This document shows, in pieces, positions 61,573 through 64,000 of a stretch of 64,000 bases of DNA (positions are counted from its first letter, which is position 1; every line of letters begins with the position of its first letter). Location: positions 112,842-176,841 of the forward strand of contig NZ_JACWMY010000016.1 of the NCBI RefSeq assembly GCF_014773265.1, read 5' to 3'. The notes beneath the pieces were generated by a model. It was not told where the DNA came from, did not search any database, and saw only the letters and a program-made list of their open reading frames with translations. The stretch is from Mucilaginibacter pankratovii. Its GTDB lineage: Bacteria > Bacteroidota > Bacteroidia > Sphingobacteriales > Sphingobacteriaceae. Made by a program: the position numbers and the translations under genes.

Positions 61573-61664
61573 GTAGAGACGCAATATTTTGCGTCTCCCG
61601 CTATGCTAATTGATTTGCAAATAAACACTTGTATATTCTGAGACGCAAAATATTGCGTCTCTAC
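61573..61664. repeat. GAGACGC palindromic element, copy 2
   Basis: Left arm 61573-61597 (GTAGAGACGCAATATTTTGC...) and right arm 61640-61664 are exact 25-bp inverses, and each is itself nearly palindromic. It follows the rel stop directly, as copy 1 follows the 19827 gene. Confidence 0.9.
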
Positions 61665-61702
61665 TAAAAAAATTAATACCTTTGGAGGGTTAATTTAACA
61701 TT

Positions 61703-62173
61703 ATGCCTGTACAGGAAACCATTGCATTGGTAAAGAAGATTTTTGAGGCCTACCTCGAAAACAAGAGCCTCAGGAAAACACCCGAGCGCTTTGCCATACT
61801 GGAGGAGATCTACTCCCGCAGCGACCATTTTGATGTGGAGAGTTTATACATCCACATGAAGAACAAGAAATACCGCGTAAGCCGCGCCACGGTATACAAC
61901 ACCTTAGAACTTTTAGTATCGTGCGACCTGGTAACCAAGCACCAGTTCGGTAAAAACATGGCACAGTTCGAGAAATCTTACGGCTATAAACAGCACGACC
62001 ATATCATTTGCATCGACTGCGGTAAGGTGGTAGAATTTTGCGACCCGCGCATCCAGCAGATCCAAAGCATGATGGGCGACATTTTAAAGTTCGAGATCAA
62101 ACACCATTCGCTAAACCTATACGGTAACTGCATTAAACTGCGCGATGGCTTTTGCGACAGAAAAGCACAATAA
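61703..62173 (+). CDS. Fur-family metalloregulator
   Basis: 156 aa. N-terminal winged helix (RKTPERFAILEEIYSRSDHF, YRVSRATVYNTLELLV), then the metal-binding part with YKQHDHIICIDCGKVVEFCD and a third-site region GNCIKLRDGFCD. The CxxC suggests a structural zinc site; whether the sensing site binds Fe, Zn or peroxide is not readable. It sits between rel and purA. Confidence 0.92.
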   Translation: MPVQETIALVKKIFEAYLENKSLRKTPERFAILEEIYSRSDHFDVESLYIHMKNKKYRVSRATVYNTLELLVSCDLVTKHQFGKNMAQFEKSYGYKQHDHIICIDCGKVVEFCDPRIQQIQSMMGDILKFEIKHHSLNLYGNCIKLRDGFCDRKAQ

Positions 62174-62175
62174 AC

Positions 62176-62475
62176 ATGGATAAGCCAATTCTAAGCAAAC
62201 AGGCCTTTTGGGATGTTGATATGGATAAGATCGACTACGAGAAAAATGCGCGTTATGTGATGGAACGGGTGTTAAACAATGGAACAGAGAAAGATTTCCG
62301 CGCACTTGTAAACTTCTATGGCCACGAAAGATGGCGAACGGAAATAGTTAATTCTAAAGTACTTGACGCAAGGGATGCAAATTTTTGCTGCACTATTTTC
62401 AATATCGATATTAAAGATTTCAAGTACGATATTAAACCATTTGTACGTGAACCCTGGGACTACTCCGGAGCTTAA
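62176..62475 (+). CDS. Small protein of unknown function (tentatively DUF6922-like)
   Basis: 99 aa. Reads MDKPILSKQAFWDVDMDKID then VLNNGTEKDFRALVNFYGHE, a pattern I associate with small Bacteroidota proteins (DUF6922), but I am not certain. It starts two bases after the fur stop, so it is coupled. The end is Asp/Phe-rich (NIDIKDFKYDIKPFVREPW). Confidence 0.55.
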   Translation: MDKPILSKQAFWDVDMDKIDYEKNARYVMERVLNNGTEKDFRALVNFYGHERWRTEIVNSKVLDARDANFCCTIFNIDIKDFKYDIKPFVREPWDYSGA

Positions 62476-62523
62476 TCCAATAAAATAAATTCAAACTACA
62501 TTCTATTATCAAAATATTAATTA

Positions 62524-63801
62524 ATGGCTGTTGACGTATTATTAGGCCTCCAGTGGGGCGACGAAGGTAAAGGTAAAATTGTTGATGTACTAAGTGCAGG
62601 TTATGATCTGATAGCCCGTTTCCAGGGCGGCCCGAATGCCGGCCACACCTTAGAGTTTGAAGGCAAAAAATTTGTTTTAAACACCATCCCTTCGGGTATA
62701 TTTTTTGATAATACCATGAACCTTATTGGCAATGGTGTAGTTATCGATCCTATCACCCTTAAAAAAGAGCTTGACAAACTAAAAGATGCCGGACACGATC
62801 TGCTGGCCAAAAAGAACTTAATGATCGCCAAAAAGGCGCACCTGATATTACCTACCCACCAACTGCTGGATGCCGCTTCTGAAAAGAAAATGGGCGACGG
62901 CAAAATTGGTTCTACCTTAAAAGGTATCGGCCCAACTTATATGGATAAAACCGGCCGCAATGGTTTACGCATCGGCGATATCACCCTGCCCGATTTTAAA
63001 GAGCGCTACCAAAAACTGGTTGATAAACACACCTCCATGCTGCAGGCCATGTATGGCGAAGTAGCTGACTTTAGCGAGCGTGAAGCATTGTTTTTTGAGG
63101 CCATTGATTTTATCAAACAGTTCCCGCTGGTGGATAGCGAGCATTTGGTGAACAACTATATTAAGGATGGCAAAAAAGTATTGGCAGAAGGCGCACAAGG
63201 CGCCATGCTGGATATCGACTTCGGTTCGTACCCTTTTGTTACTTCATCAAATACTACCGCAGCAGGAGCTTGTACCGGTTTGGGTATTGCCCCGCGCCAG
63301 ATCGGCGACGTGATAGGCATTTTTAAAGCCTATTGTACCCGCGTTGGCGGCGGCCCCTTCCCTACCGAGCTGAACGACGAAACAGGAGAAGAACTACGCC
63401 GCATAGGTCACGAATTTGGCGCAACTACTGGTCGCCCACGCCGTACCGGTTGGATAGACCTGCCTGCCCTGAAATATGCTATCATGCTGAATGGCGTTAC
63501 CCAACTGGTAATGACCAAGGCCGACGTATTGAGTGGTTTCGACAAGATATACGCCTGCACCCACTACAACTATTTGGGCGAACAGATTGACTACATGCCG
63601 TATGATATCTGCTCGGTTGATGCGCACCCGGTATTAAAAGAGATCGACGGCTGGAACGAAGACCTAACCGGTATTACCGAACTAAACGAGATCCCGGAGA
63701 AACTGCAGAAATACATCGATTACCTGGAAGCCGAACTGGGCGTACCGGTAAAATGGTTATCTGTAGGGCCCGACAGGAAACAGACTTTGGTGCTGCATTA
63801 A
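62524..63801 (+). CDS. purA: Adenylosuccinate synthase
   Basis: 425 aa. GTP-dependent conversion of IMP and aspartate to adenylosuccinate in AMP synthesis. P-loop LLGLQWGDEGKGKIVD, IMP-binding FQGGPNAGHTLEF, GKIGSTLKGIGPTYMDK, and the end TEDVLSGFDK-like TKADVLSGFDKIYACT. Full length. A terminator and an insertion-sequence end follow. Confidence 0.96.
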   Translation: MAVDVLLGLQWGDEGKGKIVDVLSAGYDLIARFQGGPNAGHTLEFEGKKFVLNTIPSGIFFDNTMNLIGNGVVIDPITLKKELDKLKDAGHDLLAKKNLMIAKKAHLILPTHQLLDAASEKKMGDGKIGSTLKGIGPTYMDKTGRNGLRIGDITLPDFKERYQKLVDKHTSMLQAMYGEVADFSEREALFFEAIDFIKQFPLVDSEHLVNNYIKDGKKVLAEGAQGAMLDIDFGSYPFVTSSNTTAAGACTGLGIAPRQIGDVIGIFKAYCTRVGGGPFPTELNDETGEELRRIGHEFGATTGRPRRTGWIDLPALKYAIMLNGVTQLVMTKADVLSGFDKIYACTHYNYLGEQIDYMPYDICSVDAHPVLKEIDGWNEDLTGITELNEIPEKLQKYIDYLEAELGVPVKWLSVGPDRKQTLVLH

Positions 63802-63849
63802 TCACTAAAATACCTCGGTATCTTACCGAAACACCCTAAATAATTAAAA

Positions 63850-63877
63850 AGCTCCGATAGAACGGGGCTTTTTTTAT
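63850..63877 (+). terminator. Terminator of purA
   Basis: AGCTCCG (63850-63856) and CGGGGCT (63863-63869) pair with one G-U, followed by a run of T to 63876. The insertion sequence begins just after it. Confidence 0.8.
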
Positions 63878-63883
63878 TCCCAT

Positions 63884-64000
63884 TGTCCCGTCCTGAAATA
63901 AGTTGACACCCAAGTTGACTTATATGAAAGAAAGAAAAAAACAAAGCGATCGGCGCAGTCAGCGCGATTATAGCCTTGCCTTTAAGTTGCAGGTTGTTCA
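63884..64000 (+). mobile_element. Left end of an IS3-like insertion sequence
   Basis: From about 63884 the sequence TGTCCCGTCCTGAAATAAGT then TGACACC resembles the terminal inverted repeats of IS3/IS150-group elements. A transposase reading frame starts at 63924. The element runs off the window, so its right end and target duplication cannot be checked. Confidence 0.65.
63924..64000 (+). CDS. Transposase OrfA-like, 5' part only
   Basis: 25 codons from an ATG: MKERKKQSDRRSQRDYSLAF then KLQVV, the basic, helix-turn-helix-type N terminus of IS3-family OrfA proteins. The frame is open at the window edge. Confidence 0.65.
   Translation, partial: MKERKKQSDRRSQRDYSLAFKLQVV

Overview
The window reads as chromosome of an aerobic, non-phototrophic Bacteroidota, most like the Sphingobacteriaceae (Mucilaginibacter/Pedobacter type). 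The grounds are moderate GC with an A/T-rich spacer style, many upstream -7 elements of the Bacteroidota form TAnnTTTG, a bacillithiol gene (bshB1), DUF4294 and DUF2147 proteins, an ECF sigma factor followed by a membrane-anchored beta-barrel protein, secreted GH3/GH16 glycosidases, a ROK regulator, and several families of palindromic intergenic repeats. The genus is inferred, not proven. I saw no rRNA, tRNA or CRISPR array.

Layout. 1-5.2 kb: end of an AraC regulator, a DUF983 protein, a decayed receiver-domain remnant, a GAF histidine kinase and a large unrecognised 733-residue protein. 5.4-10.9 kb: a manganese catalase, then a compact kaiC-kaiB-kaiB-PAS histidine kinase cluster. 11-24 kb: crotonase, cbpA/cbpM, an acyltransferase, small enzymes, a tandem pair of zinc-ribbon-like small proteins, secreted low-complexity proteins, GH16, a phosphoesterase and a lone ABC ATPase. 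24-39 kb: HAD and MBL hydrolases, a ROK regulator with a candidate operator, GH3 beta-glucosidase, YceI, a PAS-DHp protein without a kinase domain, ankyrin protein, Gfo/Idh/MocA oxidoreductase and a cell-wall amidase. 39-50 kb: pyruvyl transferase, mnmD, mazG, a sigma/anti-sigma/outer-membrane cluster, a LolC/E-like permease, NamZ and fmt. 50-64 kb: DUF3050, class IV aminotransferase, RluD-type synthase, D-cysteine desulfhydrase-like enzyme, L-lysine 6-transaminase, a bshB1-GPx-DUF4294 operon, the (p)ppGpp enzyme, fur, purA, and the left end of an insertion sequence at the window edge.

The most interesting part is the Kai cluster (6846-10896). KaiC keeps both P-loops, both paired catalytic glutamates and hydroxyl residues at the expected phosphosites. 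It has no KaiA partner in view and ends in a heptad-type coiled coil in place of the cyanobacterial KaiA-binding tail. Two unequal KaiB copies and a PAS histidine kinase follow with almost no spacing. This suggests a KaiA-free timer or redox/stress switch with a two-component output, beside a manganese catalase. The second theme is intergenic repeat DNA: at least five families of palindromes or phrase-like repeats occupy the spacers.
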